Below are positions 16,047-24,575 of a stretch of DNA of 34,285 nucleotides, piece after piece (positions within the stretch are counted from its first letter, which is position 1; the number at the start of each line of letters is the position of its first letter). The position numbers and the translations under genes were made by a program. Where the stretch lies: positions 1-34,285 of the forward strand of contig NZ_CALIMW010000297.1 of the NCBI RefSeq assembly GCF_938045405.1, read 5' to 3'. The stretch comes from an uncultured Campylobacter sp. (lineage in GTDB: Bacteria; Campylobacterota; Campylobacteria; Campylobacterales; Campylobacteraceae). The notes under the pieces are model-generated. The model was given only the letters and a program-made list of their open reading frames with translations. It had not been told where the DNA came from and ran no database searches.

Positions 16047-16890
16047 AATTTTTAAAATTTTAAAAGGCGCGGTTTTGGGTGCGCTATTTTTGGCCTGCGG
16101 CGCGGTCGCGGACGAGGCTAAATTTAAACCGATGTTGCTTAAAGAATATGTCCCGGGCATGAATATCACGGGCTGGGTCGTTAGCGAGAAGCTAGACGGC
16201 GTGCGCGCGATCTGGGACGGCAAAAATCTGCGCTCCAGGCGCGGCAAGATCATAAACGCTCCTGAGGGCTGGAGCGCGGGCTTTCCGCCGTTTTTCGTGG
16301 ACGGCGAGCTATACACGGCGCGCGGAGAGTTTGAGCAGCTCGTTTCGATCGTCTCTTCTAGCGTGCCCGATGAGCGGTGGAGCAGGGTAAAATTTTACGC
16401 GTTTGACCTGCCGAAGGAGCAGAAAAACCTAAGCGCAAAGATGGAAATTTTAAGAAATTTTATCGCTTCAAGCGGCGCGCAAAATTTACTCATCGTGCAG
16501 CAGACCCCGGTAAGTACGCACGCCGACGTGCAGGCGTATTTTGATCGCGTCATCGCAGCAGGCGGCGAGGGGGTCGTGCTGCGCGATCCAAACGCGCTTT
16601 ATGAAAGCGGGCGCAGCGATAAAATTTTAAAATACAAAAAGACGCACGATAGCGATTGCAAGGTCGTAAAAATCAACCCCGGCTACGGCAAAAACGAGGG
16701 CAAGATGGGCTCTTTAAGCTGCGTGGATCTACGTAGCGGAGTGAAATTTAAAGTAGGCACGGGCTTTAGCGATGAGATGCGGGCAAATCCGCCTAAGGTG
16801 GGCACGATCATCACCTATCAATACCAAAACCTAACCCGCGAGAAAAAGCCGCGCTTTCCCGTATTTTTGCGCGTGCGACCAGCGATTTAA
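16036..16890 (+). CDS. ligE: Exported ATP-dependent DNA ligase (LigE type)
   Basis: The minimal ligase seals nicks using ATP through a lysyl-AMP intermediate. The 284-residue protein starts with a basic N-terminus and hydrophobic stretch (about 8-25, ending GAVADEAKF), a signal peptide consistent with a periplasmic location. The nucleotidyltransferase motif I is EKLDGVRAIWDG with K52; motif Ia is RSRRG, motif III FYAFDL, motif IV GGEGVVLRD and motif V LKYKK. A short OB-fold domain follows. LigE proteins occur in naturally competent Gram-negative bacteria and are thought to act on DNA outside the cytosol. ATG 16036 follows GGGAG and overlaps the exonuclease end. Confidence 0.88.
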   Translation: MRSEIFKILKGAVLGALFLACGAVADEAKFKPMLLKEYVPGMNITGWVVSEKLDGVRAIWDGKNLRSRRGKIINAPEGWSAGFPPFFVDGELYTARGEFEQLVSIVSSSVPDERWSRVKFYAFDLPKEQKNLSAKMEILRNFIASSGAQNLLIVQQTPVSTHADVQAYFDRVIAAGGEGVVLRDPNALYESGRSDKILKYKKTHDSDCKVVKINPGYGKNEGKMGSLSCVDLRSGVKFKVGTGFSDEMRANPPKVGTIITYQYQNLTREKKPRFPVFLRVRPAI

Positions 16891-16900
16891 TCTAAGGGGC

Positions 16901-16906
16901 TATAAT
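16901..16906 (+). promoter_or_regulatory. -10 box for the pgl operon (gne)
   Basis: Perfect TATAAT in AGGGGCTATAATCGCG, 37 bases before the gne ATG, with the ribosome site GAAGGAG at 16931. It lies in the 52-base gap after ligE and is the best promoter candidate for the whole downstream locus. Confidence 0.6.
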
Positions 16907-16942
16907 CGCGTATTTTGATAAATTTGATCCGAAGGAGAATAG

Positions 16943-17932
16943 ATGAAAATTTTAATCACAGGCGGCGCGGGATACATCGGCAGCCACGTCGCAAAAGCGC
17001 TTTTAGAAGCGAACCGCCACGACGTCGTCATACTGGATAATCTTTGCAAAGGCTCGATGCGAGCGATCGAGGCGCTTCGCAAAATAGGCGAGTTTGAGTT
17101 CGTGCAAGAGAGCCTAGAAAATACCCCCGCAATCGAGAAGCTTTTTAAGCGCGAGAAGTTTGATGCGATCATTCATTTTGCGGCGTTTATCGAGGTTTTT
17201 GAAAGCACGCAAAATCCGCTAAAATACTATCTAAACAACACCGCCAACGCGATGAATTTGATCGCGCTTGCGAACAAATACGGCGTGAAAGACTTTATCT
17301 TTAGCTCCACTGCGGCGACCTACGGCGAGCCCGACATCCCGCAAGTAAGCGAGGAAACTCCGCAAAATCCGATCAATCCGTACGGCAGAAGCAAGCTGAT
17401 GGTCGAGTGGGTGCTAAAAGATACGGCGGCGGCAAATCCAAATTTTAAATATGGAATTTTGCGCTACTTCAACGTCGCAGGAGCCGCAAGCGACGGCACG
17501 ATCGGGCAAAACTACCCGAACGCGACGCATCTTATCAAGGTTGCAACCCAAACTATTGTCGGTAAGCGCGATAAGATGAGTATTTTTGGCGATGATTACG
17601 ACACCAAGGACGGTACCTGCATACGCGACTACATCCACGTAGAGGACCTCGCAAGCGCGCATCTGGCGGTGCTTGATTATCTGCAAAGCAACGACAGCGC
17701 GGTCTTTAACGTAGGATATGGCACGGGCTTTAGCGTAAAAGAGGTCGTTAATGAAGCTAAAAAAGTAAGCGGCGTGGATTTTAAAGTGCAGATCGCTCCG
17801 CGCAGAGCCGGCGATCCTGCCTGCCTCATCTCAAACGCGGATAAAATTCGCACCAAAACTTCGTGGCATCCCGAGCACGAGAGCTTAGATGAGATCATCC
17901 TAAGCGCGCTTAATTGGGAAAAGAAGCTCTAG
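16943..17932 (+). CDS. gne: UDP-GlcNAc/Glc 4-epimerase
   Basis: Gne interconverts UDP-GlcNAc and UDP-GalNAc (and UDP-Glc/Gal), supplying donors for the N-glycan. The 329-residue extended SDR protein has GGAGYIGS (7-14) for NAD, a SSTAATYGEP block and the catalytic Y147-x3-K151 (YGRSK). Long stretches agree with C. jejuni Gne as I remember it, such as FGDDYDTKDGTCIRDYIHVE and APRRAGDP. It is the first gene of the pgl locus, as in C. jejuni. Confidence 0.92.
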   Translation: MKILITGGAGYIGSHVAKALLEANRHDVVILDNLCKGSMRAIEALRKIGEFEFVQESLENTPAIEKLFKREKFDAIIHFAAFIEVFESTQNPLKYYLNNTANAMNLIALANKYGVKDFIFSSTAATYGEPDIPQVSEETPQNPINPYGRSKLMVEWVLKDTAAANPNFKYGILRYFNVAGAASDGTIGQNYPNATHLIKVATQTIVGKRDKMSIFGDDYDTKDGTCIRDYIHVEDLASAHLAVLDYLQSNDSAVFNVGYGTGFSVKEVVNEAKKVSGVDFKVQIAPRRAGDPACLISNADKIRTKTSWHPEHESLDEIILSALNWEKKL

Positions 17933-17975
17933 GTTCTAGCGTGAAAGTGCGATTTGAAATTTTAAAATTTTACTC

Positions 17976-17995
17976 CGCCGCGTTTAATAGCGGCG
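17976..17995 (+). promoter_or_regulatory. GC-rich hairpin before the flippase gene
   Basis: CGCCGC (17976-17981) and GCGGCG (17990-17995) form a 6-bp stem with an 8-base loop, ending 5 bases before the AAGGAAG ribosome site at 18001. There is no T-run, so it is more likely a processing or translation-control structure than a terminator. Confidence 0.35.
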
Positions 17996-18013
17996 AGCAA
18001 AAGGAAGCCTTGT

Positions 18014-19552
18014 TTGCTTAAAATTCTAAACGCCCCCGAAGCCGCGCAGCGCAAGCTCGGCGTCGTGCTATCGTATGTGAATATCTTTGTTTCTACGATA
18101 CTTACTTTGGTTTATACGCCGTTTTTTCTGCGGGCGCTGGGGCAGAGCGAGTTTGGGCTATATTCTTTATCAAGCAGCGTTATCGGCTATTTGGCGATTT
18201 TGGATTTAGGCTTTGGCAACGCTGTGACGGTCTATACCGCCAAATACGCCTCAAGTGGCGAAGTGGAGCGCATGCATAAGCTGCACGGCACGATCTTTAG
18301 CGTGTATTTAGTGATGAGCGCGGTGATCGTGATTGCAGGAGCTGCGCTGCTAGCTAATCTGCACGCGATTTTTGGCGCTAAGCTAAGTACTAGTGAGATG
18401 GGCGAAATTTGCATTATGCTAATGCTACTAACTGCAAATTTAGCGATTAGTTTTCCTTTTAGCATCTATTCGTCGATCCTTACGGCGCATGAGAATTTCG
18501 TATTTATCAAGCTAATTGGGATCTTTCGTACGATCGCTCTGCCGCTAGCTGCGGTGCCTGCGCTACTTTTGGGATATAAGGCTATCGCGATCGTAATCAT
18601 CGCTACGGCGGTAAATTTAATCTGCGTCGCGGCAGATTTCATCTACTGCAAGCGCAAAGTCTCGCCCGTGATAAGCGTGCGAAATTTCGACGCCTCCACG
18701 CTTAAGCAAATTTTTGGCTACTCGTTTTTTATATTTTTAGGCATCGTAGTCGATCAAGTAAACTGGAATGTCGATAATTTTATCTTAGGCGCGGTCGCAG
18801 GCGCTACAGCGGTTTCCACGTATGCCGTAGCAAGCACGATAAATGCCACTTTCGTCACGCTTTCGCTCACCATTAGCGGCGTAATGCTTCCTAAAATCGC
18901 CAAAATGGTCTCTGCAAACTCCACTGATTCCGAGCTTAGCGCGGAATTTATCAAGATAGGCAGGCTGCAATTTTACGTGATATTTTTTATCGCGTCGCTT
19001 TTGGTGATTTTTGGGCGGGAGTTTATCGTGCTATGGGCTGGCGCAAATTATGAAATTTCATACGCAATCGCGCTTATTTTGGTGCTTCCAGTAAGCGTGC
19101 CGTTGATTCAAAATTTAGGCCTAGCCGTGCTTCAGGCAAAAAACAAAGTCAAATTTCGCTCAATCGCCGCGTTTTGCGTCACGCTCGTAAATATCGCTAT
19201 TTCTATCCCGCTAGCTAAGGCTTACGGTGGCGTGGGCGCTGCGTGCGGCACGGCTTTTGCGATCACCTTGCTAAATATCTGCGTGATGAATATCTACTAT
19301 GCTCGTGTAATCGGACTTGACATCGCTAAATTTTGGCGAAATATCGGTGCGATGGTAGTAAAATTTGCTCCCGCAATCGCAGTAAGCCTAGCGATAAATT
19401 ATGCACTAGGCTTGCATGGAGTGAGCTTTTTGCTAATTTGCGGCGGGCTTTATTCGGCTATGTTTGTGCTAAGCGCATATTTTTGGGCGATGAATGACTA
19501 CGAACGCGCGATTTTTGGTGGCATTGCAGCTAAGATAAGGAGGCGGGCTTGA
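18014..19552 (+). CDS. Wzx/MOP-type polysaccharide flippase
   Basis: The 512-residue integral membrane protein has about 14 predicted hydrophobic segments and matches the oligosaccharide flippase part of the MOP exporter superfamily: PFFLRALGQSEFGLYSLSS in the first helices is typical of Wzx. The start is TTG 18014 with AAGGAAG six bases upstream; no in-frame ATG is available near it. It would flip the undecaprenyl-linked oligosaccharide to the periplasm. In C. jejuni this position after gne holds the ABC flippase PglK, which has Walker motifs; none are seen here. It overlaps the next gene by four bases. Confidence 0.87.
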   Translation: MLKILNAPEAAQRKLGVVLSYVNIFVSTILTLVYTPFFLRALGQSEFGLYSLSSSVIGYLAILDLGFGNAVTVYTAKYASSGEVERMHKLHGTIFSVYLVMSAVIVIAGAALLANLHAIFGAKLSTSEMGEICIMLMLLTANLAISFPFSIYSSILTAHENFVFIKLIGIFRTIALPLAAVPALLLGYKAIAIVIIATAVNLICVAADFIYCKRKVSPVISVRNFDASTLKQIFGYSFFIFLGIVVDQVNWNVDNFILGAVAGATAVSTYAVASTINATFVTLSLTISGVMLPKIAKMVSANSTDSELSAEFIKIGRLQFYVIFFIASLLVIFGREFIVLWAGANYEISYAIALILVLPVSVPLIQNLGLAVLQAKNKVKFRSIAAFCVTLVNIAISIPLAKAYGGVGAACGTAFAITLLNICVMNIYYARVIGLDIAKFWRNIGAMVVKFAPAIAVSLAINYALGLHGVSFLLICGGLYSAMFVLSAYFWAMNDYERAIFGGIAAKIRRRA

Positions 19553-21171
19553 GCTTCAATGTAATTAGCGAAGTGGTTACGAAAGACCGCTGTATTGGCT
19601 GCGGCGTCTGCGCGAGCAGCTGCCCTTTTAGCGTGCTAAAAATGCGGCTTGGAGGCAATGGATTTTACGCGCCTGAGGAGGGCGAAGGGTGCCGCGACAA
19701 ATGCGACATCTGCCTAAAAGTCTGCCCGTTTTACGAAAAAGACATGCTTGAAAATGAGCTAAATTCTAAATCATACTCAGAGCTGGAAAGCTTTAGTCCT
19801 GATTTTGGCAGATTTTTAGCCACTTACAAATTCTACAAAAAAGATGAAGCGCAGCGCCTAAGCAGTGCAAGCGGCGGTGCGGGAGATTATATTTTTCGCG
19901 AGCTTTTTGCGCGCGGGCTCATTGATTACGCAATTTGCGCCGTGCCTGCGGACGAGGGGGATTTTATAGCCCAAAATTCCAAGCGTGATTTTTCTGCCTG
20001 CAATAATTTAGCGCAGCCACAGAATTTGCAAAATTCCGCAACCAAAAATTCCGAGCAGAATTCCGCAATTCCGAATTTAACGCAGAATTTGGCGGACGAT
20101 GATTCTATAAATTTTACGAGTGCGCAAAATTCCTTTTGCGAAAATTTTACGCAGAATTCCATGCAGAATTTTACAAATGAAAATTTCGCGCAGAATTCTA
20201 AAGCTTCTTGTAAAAATTCCGTATCAACGCAGAATTTTGCTTGCGAGAATTCCAAAAATGCGCGAAATTATGCGGGCGAAAATTCCGTGCCGCTATTTAA
20301 ATTTAGCGTGATAAAAAATGCCGATGAGCTTACTCGCGCGCGCTCGTCCGCTTACTATCCGCTCACGCTTGAAGCAGTGCTAAAGGAGATGTCGCGCCGC
20401 GAGGGCAGATACGCGATTAGCGCGCTGCCGTGCTTTGCTAAGGCCTTAAGGCTTGCTGCGAGCAAAAATCCGCGCCTTAAATCCCGCATAAGCTTTATTA
20501 TCGGGCTGGTTTGCGGACAGGGCAAGGGTGCTGCTTTTACGTATAAGCTGGCAGATCTTGCGTTTAAAGAGCGTAAGCAGCTCACGACGGTTAATTACAG
20601 ATATAAAATCGCGGGCAAAAGTGCGATGAGCTTTGGCTTTAAATTCCGAGCTACAGATGGCAGCGAGGCGATAGACGATCGCAGTAGTAGCGCCTTTGCA
20701 TACTGGAGCTCGCGCGCTTTTACCCCACTTGCGTGCAACGCCTGCACCGACGTTTTTGCCAAATGCGCCGACATCGTGCTGATGGATGCGTGGCTGCAAA
20801 GCGAAATGAGCGAGTGGCGCGGCACATCGCTCGTAATTACGCGCGCAGCTCAGATCGACGCGCTATTTTCGCAGCCTACGAAGCAGGCACGCGAGGCGAT
20901 TTTTTGCGAGCGGATATCCACAGCAGAGGTGCAGCGCTCGCAACAAAGCCAGGTGGAGTGCAAAAACGAAATTTTCTATGGCGCGAAAAACCCGCTTAAG
21001 CGTTACATCTTGCGCCAGAAGCTTCAGATCCAGCGATATAGCGCTACGCATTTTGATTGTGATGATTTCATCGCTGCTAGGCTTAAAAAAATTGCCGCTG
21101 CGAATAAAGCGCTAGCGCTTTTGGCGCTACCAAAGATCGCGGCATATAAAATTTATAGGAAGTTTGCATGA
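19549..21171 (+). CDS. FrhB-like iron-sulfur protein of a polysaccharide locus
   Basis: The protein resembles the coenzyme F420 hydrogenase/dehydrogenase beta-subunit family that is common next to pyruvyl transferases. C15, C18, C21 and C25 form a ferredoxin-type 4Fe-4S site, and C52, C55 and C59 with C48 probably a second one. The FrhB C-terminal part follows, with FIIGLVCGQGKG and a C-x2-C segment (LACNACTDVFAKCADIVLMD). Residues 138-248 are an Asn/Ser/Gln-rich insert that splits the N-terminal FrhB domain; without it the length is about 430, near what I expect for the family. TTG 19549 overlaps the flippase stop with an AAGGAGG site. Campylobacter does not make F420, so the redox partner is unknown; it probably modifies the sugar or helps pyruvylation. 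Confidence 0.82.
   Translation: MSFNVISEVVTKDRCIGCGVCASSCPFSVLKMRLGGNGFYAPEEGEGCRDKCDICLKVCPFYEKDMLENELNSKSYSELESFSPDFGRFLATYKFYKKDEAQRLSSASGGAGDYIFRELFARGLIDYAICAVPADEGDFIAQNSKRDFSACNNLAQPQNLQNSATKNSEQNSAIPNLTQNLADDDSINFTSAQNSFCENFTQNSMQNFTNENFAQNSKASCKNSVSTQNFACENSKNARNYAGENSVPLFKFSVIKNADELTRARSSAYYPLTLEAVLKEMSRREGRYAISALPCFAKALRLAASKNPRLKSRISFIIGLVCGQGKGAAFTYKLADLAFKERKQLTTVNYRYKIAGKSAMSFGFKFRATDGSEAIDDRSSSAFAYWSSRAFTPLACNACTDVFAKCADIVLMDAWLQSEMSEWRGTSLVITRAAQIDALFSQPTKQAREAIFCERISTAEVQRSQQSQVECKNEIFYGAKNPLKRYILRQKLQIQRYSATHFDCDDFIAARLKKIAAANKALALLALPKIAAYKIYRKFA
19960..20292 (+). repeat. Coding low-complexity repeat in the FrhB-like gene
   Basis: About 110 codons dominated by AAAATTCC, GAATTCC and GAATTTTA words (QNS, KNS, ENF, QNF). 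Period is irregular, near 10-20 bases, and the frame stays open. Confidence 0.65.
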
Positions 21172-22229
21172 AGATCGGGATTTTTACCCTGCCGCTAGTA
21201 AATAATTACGGCGGAATTTTACAAGCTTACGCGCTAAGCCGCGTGCTAGTGGAGCTTGGGCATGAGCCGCGGCTCATAAACTTGCGCCTGCAAAGAAGTA
21301 AACTATCGATTGCGTATATTAAATTTTTAGTGGCGCGCGCGCTAAAAAAGGAGCTTTGCGGCGCGAAATTTAATCCCTCTTACGAGCGCGATACTAGCGA
21401 GTTTGTGGCCGAAAATATTCCTTCAACCGTGCCTGTTTGCACGCCTACGGATTTAAAGGCGCTGTGCGAGAAAGAGCGCTTTGAAGCGGTGATTTTAGGA
21501 AGCGATCAGGTTTTTCGCCCTAGCTATTTTGCGGATTTTGCAGATTGCTTTAGCCTTGGATTTTTGCCGCCTAACTGCACGCGGATCGCCTATGCTGCAA
21601 GCTTCGGCGGAGATAGGTTCTGTGGGTTTAAAAACCCCGCAGATTTAAAAGCTCACACTGCAAATTTGGCTAAATTTAAAGCTATTTCGGTGCGCGAGCG
21701 CGATGGTGTAAAGCTTGCGCGCGAATGCTTTGGCGTAGATGCGAGCTGGGTGCTAGATCCTACGCTTTTGGCTAACAAAGAGATTTACGATAAATTTTTA
21801 AGCCATGCGCCAAAGCGTAAGGGCTTTGCCTATATCCTAGATCCATCGCCTCGCTCAGAAGCGGCGATAGAACTATTAAAGAAGCAAAGCGGACTAGAGA
21901 TAGATGAGGTGAACGACCGTGACAACCGCATCGGCATAGAAGCGTGGCTAAGCGCTATTGCGGGCGCGGAGTTTGTGCTAACCGACTCATTTCACGGCTG
22001 CGTATTTTCTATAATCTTTAATAAGCCGTTTTTTGTGCTCGTTAATGCTAGTCGCGGCGCGTCGCGCTTTAGCTCGCTTTTGGGCTCGTTCGGGCTTGAA
22101 GATAGAGCTCTGCAAGATCCCAAAGACGCGCGGTTGGACGCGACTATCGATTGGGATGGTGTAAATGAGGCGTTGCGCCGTAAAAGAGAGGACTCGATGA
22201 AATTTTTAAAAACAAGTTTAGGCTCATAA
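21168..22229 (+). CDS. Polysaccharide pyruvyl transferase family protein
   Basis: This family adds a pyruvate ketal from phosphoenolpyruvate to a sugar. The 353 residues begin IGIFTLPLVNNYGGILQAYAL, the family's NxGxxLQ-type start. Then come VILGSDQVFRP (about 105-115), YAASFGG, SVRERDGVKLAR, VLDPTLL and the C-terminal TDSFHGCVFSIIFNKPFF, which contains the conserved D-S-F-H. It overlaps the FrhB-like gene by ATGA. The pairing of these two families is common in exopolysaccharide loci. The pair is not part of the C. jejuni pgl set, so a pyruvylated or otherwise acid-modified glycan is inferred. Confidence 0.85.
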   Translation: MKIGIFTLPLVNNYGGILQAYALSRVLVELGHEPRLINLRLQRSKLSIAYIKFLVARALKKELCGAKFNPSYERDTSEFVAENIPSTVPVCTPTDLKALCEKERFEAVILGSDQVFRPSYFADFADCFSLGFLPPNCTRIAYAASFGGDRFCGFKNPADLKAHTANLAKFKAISVRERDGVKLARECFGVDASWVLDPTLLANKEIYDKFLSHAPKRKGFAYILDPSPRSEAAIELLKKQSGLEIDEVNDRDNRIGIEAWLSAIAGAEFVLTDSFHGCVFSIIFNKPFFVLVNASRGASRFSSLLGSFGLEDRALQDPKDARLDATIDWDGVNEALRRKREDSMKFLKTSLGS

Positions 22230-22230
22230 A

Positions 22231-23310
22231 ATGAAAATAGCTATGGTAATTTCTGCTTTAGGCAAGGGCGGTGCCGAGCGCGTGCTAAGCGTGCTGGCAA
22301 ATTTTTTCTGCCGCGAGAATGAAGTATGTGTGATAAAATTTGACGCAGATGAGCCGTTTTACGCGCTAGATCCTAAGATCGAGCTTCTTAGCTTGGATTT
22401 AGGAGTAGGCGATTTAGGAGTATTTGGCAATATAAAAAAGCGCTACGATAAAATTTTAGCCTTGCATGGGCTTCTAAAAAGTCGTAAATTTGACGTAGTA
22501 ATCTCGTTTTTAGATAATACCAATGTCCTTACGCTTATCGCAAATCTAGGAGTCGGGCAGAAAATCATCGTCTCCGAACACACCAATCATCGCTTTTTAA
22601 AAAGTCCGATCTGGCGAGCTCTCAAGCGGATCTTTTATCCGCAAGCTGCAGGTCTTAGTGTGCTTAGTAAATTCGATCTGGATCATTACACATATGTGCA
22701 AAATCGAGTGATTATGCCTAATCCGATGTTTGAGATCAGCCATGCTAAAGAGGCTCGCCCGCCTAAAGAAAATATCATCCTAGCAGCCGGCCGGCTCAAT
22801 GTCTATAAGGGCTTTGATGTCCTTCTTAAGGCGCTTGCGCTTATAGATTTCAATCTTTTAAAAGAGTGGAAGGTGGTGATCGCAGGCGACGGAGAGGAGC
22901 GAAAGAGCCTTGAAAGCCTAGCTGCGAAGCTGCGCTTAAATGTGCAGTTCATCGGCTTTGTGCGCGATATCGAAAGCTTATATGAACGCGCTAAAATCGT
23001 AGTTGTAACCTCCAAGATGGAGGGCTTTTGCAATATTTTGATGGAGAGTATATTTTTCGGCACCGCTAGAATTTCTACGGATTGCATCGCAGGTCCTAGC
23101 GAGCTTATAAGCGACGGCGTAGATGGGTTTTTGTGCTCTGTAGGCGATAGCGCGAGCATCGCAAAAAAGCTTGAAATTCTAATGAGCGACGAAAAGCTGC
23201 GCGAGCGACTCGTGCAAAATGCCTCTAAGCGCGAGGAGAGCTTTAAAATTGAAACGATCGGGCGACGCTGGCTGGATTTCATAGCCGCTACGATACACAG
23301 GGAGGAATAA
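22231..23310 (+). CDS. PglH-like GT4 glycosyltransferase (first copy)
   Basis: The 359-residue GT-B enzyme has the nucleotide-sugar fold start MVISALGKGGAERVLSVLAN, VISFLDNTN, a SEHTNHRFLKSPIWRALKR segment that strongly recalls C. jejuni PglH, AGRLNVYKGFDV, IAGDGEE and the E-x7-E type EGFCNILMES. PglH in C. jejuni is a polymerase adding three GalNAc residues to the lipid-linked glycan. This gene and the one at 24572 are both PglH-like, so each may add a different sugar or linkage. ATG 22231 lies one base after the pyruvyl transferase stop. Confidence 0.82.
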   Translation: MKIAMVISALGKGGAERVLSVLANFFCRENEVCVIKFDADEPFYALDPKIELLSLDLGVGDLGVFGNIKKRYDKILALHGLLKSRKFDVVISFLDNTNVLTLIANLGVGQKIIVSEHTNHRFLKSPIWRALKRIFYPQAAGLSVLSKFDLDHYTYVQNRVIMPNPMFEISHAKEARPPKENIILAAGRLNVYKGFDVLLKALALIDFNLLKEWKVVIAGDGEERKSLESLAAKLRLNVQFIGFVRDIESLYERAKIVVVTSKMEGFCNILMESIFFGTARISTDCIAGPSELISDGVDGFLCSVGDSASIAKKLEILMSDEKLRERLVQNASKREESFKIETIGRRWLDFIAATIHREE

Positions 23311-24575
23311 TGAGCGAAAATCCCTTAATCTCGGTCATCATCCCCGTTTATAATGTCAAAGAATTCCTACGCGCTTGCGTGGAACGCATCACGGCGCAGA
23401 CCTATGCGAACTTAGAAATTTTGCTCGTAGATGATGGATCAAATGACGGCAGCGAGGCGATTTGCGACGAATACGCTGCGCGCGATCCCCGTGTGCGCGT
23501 GCTGCATAAACCAAACGGCGGGCAGGCTAGCGCGCGAAACGCTGCTTTGGATGTCGCTCGCGGGGAGTTTATCAGTTTCGTAGACAGCGACGATTTGATA
23601 AGCCTTGATTTGATTGAGACACTTTTTCGCCTGACGCAGAAATTTTGCACCAAAATCGCTATGTGCGGCTACACGGCATTTAGCGACGAGAGCGAAATAA
23701 ATAATTTCAAGGCGGCTTTAAATTCTAAAGAAAATCAAAATTCTAAAGAGATTAGCGATCCAGGAGGAGCTGCAAATTCGAATGCCAACGCAGGCGAATA
23801 CAAAATATCGCCGCAAGAGCTTTTTAGACGCAGCTGCACGCAGGATCCGTATTTTAGCACCGCGGTTTGGCGCGCGCTGTTTGCTCGCGAAATTTTCGCT
23901 GCTTTGCGCTTTCCTGCGGGGCAGATCTATGAGGATGTGGCGATATTTTTTGATATTTTTAATGCTTCTATTGCGGCGTGCACGGATAAAATTTTATATT
24001 TTTATCGCGTAAGGGCAGGCTCGACCGTAAACTCATTCGCTCGCAGGCATCTTGCAGTCATTGCTGCGGTGCGCCGCTATACTGAGGCGATCGCTGTGAA
24101 TTATCCAAGCTTGGCGCGTGAGGCTAATTTTACTCGCTGCGAGTCCGCGCTGAATACGGCGTTTTTAATTATCAAATCGAGCTTTGATCCTGCAAGTTCG
24201 GATGGGGATGCGACTTCTCCTTCCGAGGCTAATACGTGCGGTTTGACAAACGAGGCAGATTTGCATGGAGCTGATAGTTTATCTTGCGCATGCGGTAAAA
24301 ATTCCGCATTTAAAAATTCCGCCAAGCAAAATTATATGCGGAATTCTAAGCAAAATTCTGCGTCGCAAAGAAAGATCGCAGATCCCCGCTCTCCTTTAAG
24401 CGCTGCAGAAGCTGCGGATCAGATCCGCTCACTGCACGCTTTGGTGCGCGAGCGGCTGGATTTTAGATTTTTTGCGGCGCATGCAAGCCGCACGCAGACG
24501 CTGATGATGGTCTTATTTTACGCTAGCCCCGCGCTTTTGCGGCTATTTTATAAAATTTATCGGAAGTTAAAATGA
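23310..24575 (+). CDS. GT2 family glycosyltransferase with low-complexity insert
   Basis: Residues 1-110 form a GT-A fold: SVIIPVYNVKEFL, ILLVDDGSNDGS, NGGQASARNAAL and the metal-binding FVDSDDL (DxD). FPAGQIYEDVAIF (about 201-213) holds the usual catalytic ED region. It sits between the two PglH-like genes, where C. jejuni has PglI (the glucose branch enzyme), but the sequence differs from PglI and is closer to the common capsule or LPS GT2 type, so the sugar is unknown. Residues 291-360 are an Asn/Ser/Ala-rich insert, and 130-162 a weaker one. The start overlaps the preceding stop by one base and the stop overlaps the next ATG. Confidence 0.83.
   Translation: MSENPLISVIIPVYNVKEFLRACVERITAQTYANLEILLVDDGSNDGSEAICDEYAARDPRVRVLHKPNGGQASARNAALDVARGEFISFVDSDDLISLDLIETLFRLTQKFCTKIAMCGYTAFSDESEINNFKAALNSKENQNSKEISDPGGAANSNANAGEYKISPQELFRRSCTQDPYFSTAVWRALFAREIFAALRFPAGQIYEDVAIFFDIFNASIAACTDKILYFYRVRAGSTVNSFARRHLAVIAAVRRYTEAIAVNYPSLAREANFTRCESALNTAFLIIKSSFDPASSDGDATSPSEANTCGLTNEADLHGADSLSCACGKNSAFKNSAKQNYMRNSKQNSASQRKIADPRSPLSAAEAADQIRSLHALVRERLDFRFFAAHASRTQTLMMVLFYASPALLRLFYKIYRKLK
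24180..24389 (+). repeat. Coding low-complexity repeat in the GT2 gene
   Basis: The second half (about 24290-24370) repeats AAAAATTCCGC and AAAATTCTGC words giving KNSA, KNSAK, KQNSA. The first half is Asp/Ser/Ala-rich and less regular. Confidence 0.55.

Noticed and set aside
19926..20255. Long antisense frame within the FrhB-like insert
   Set aside because: It is the complement of the repeat words (Glu-Phe-Cys runs) and has no start context.
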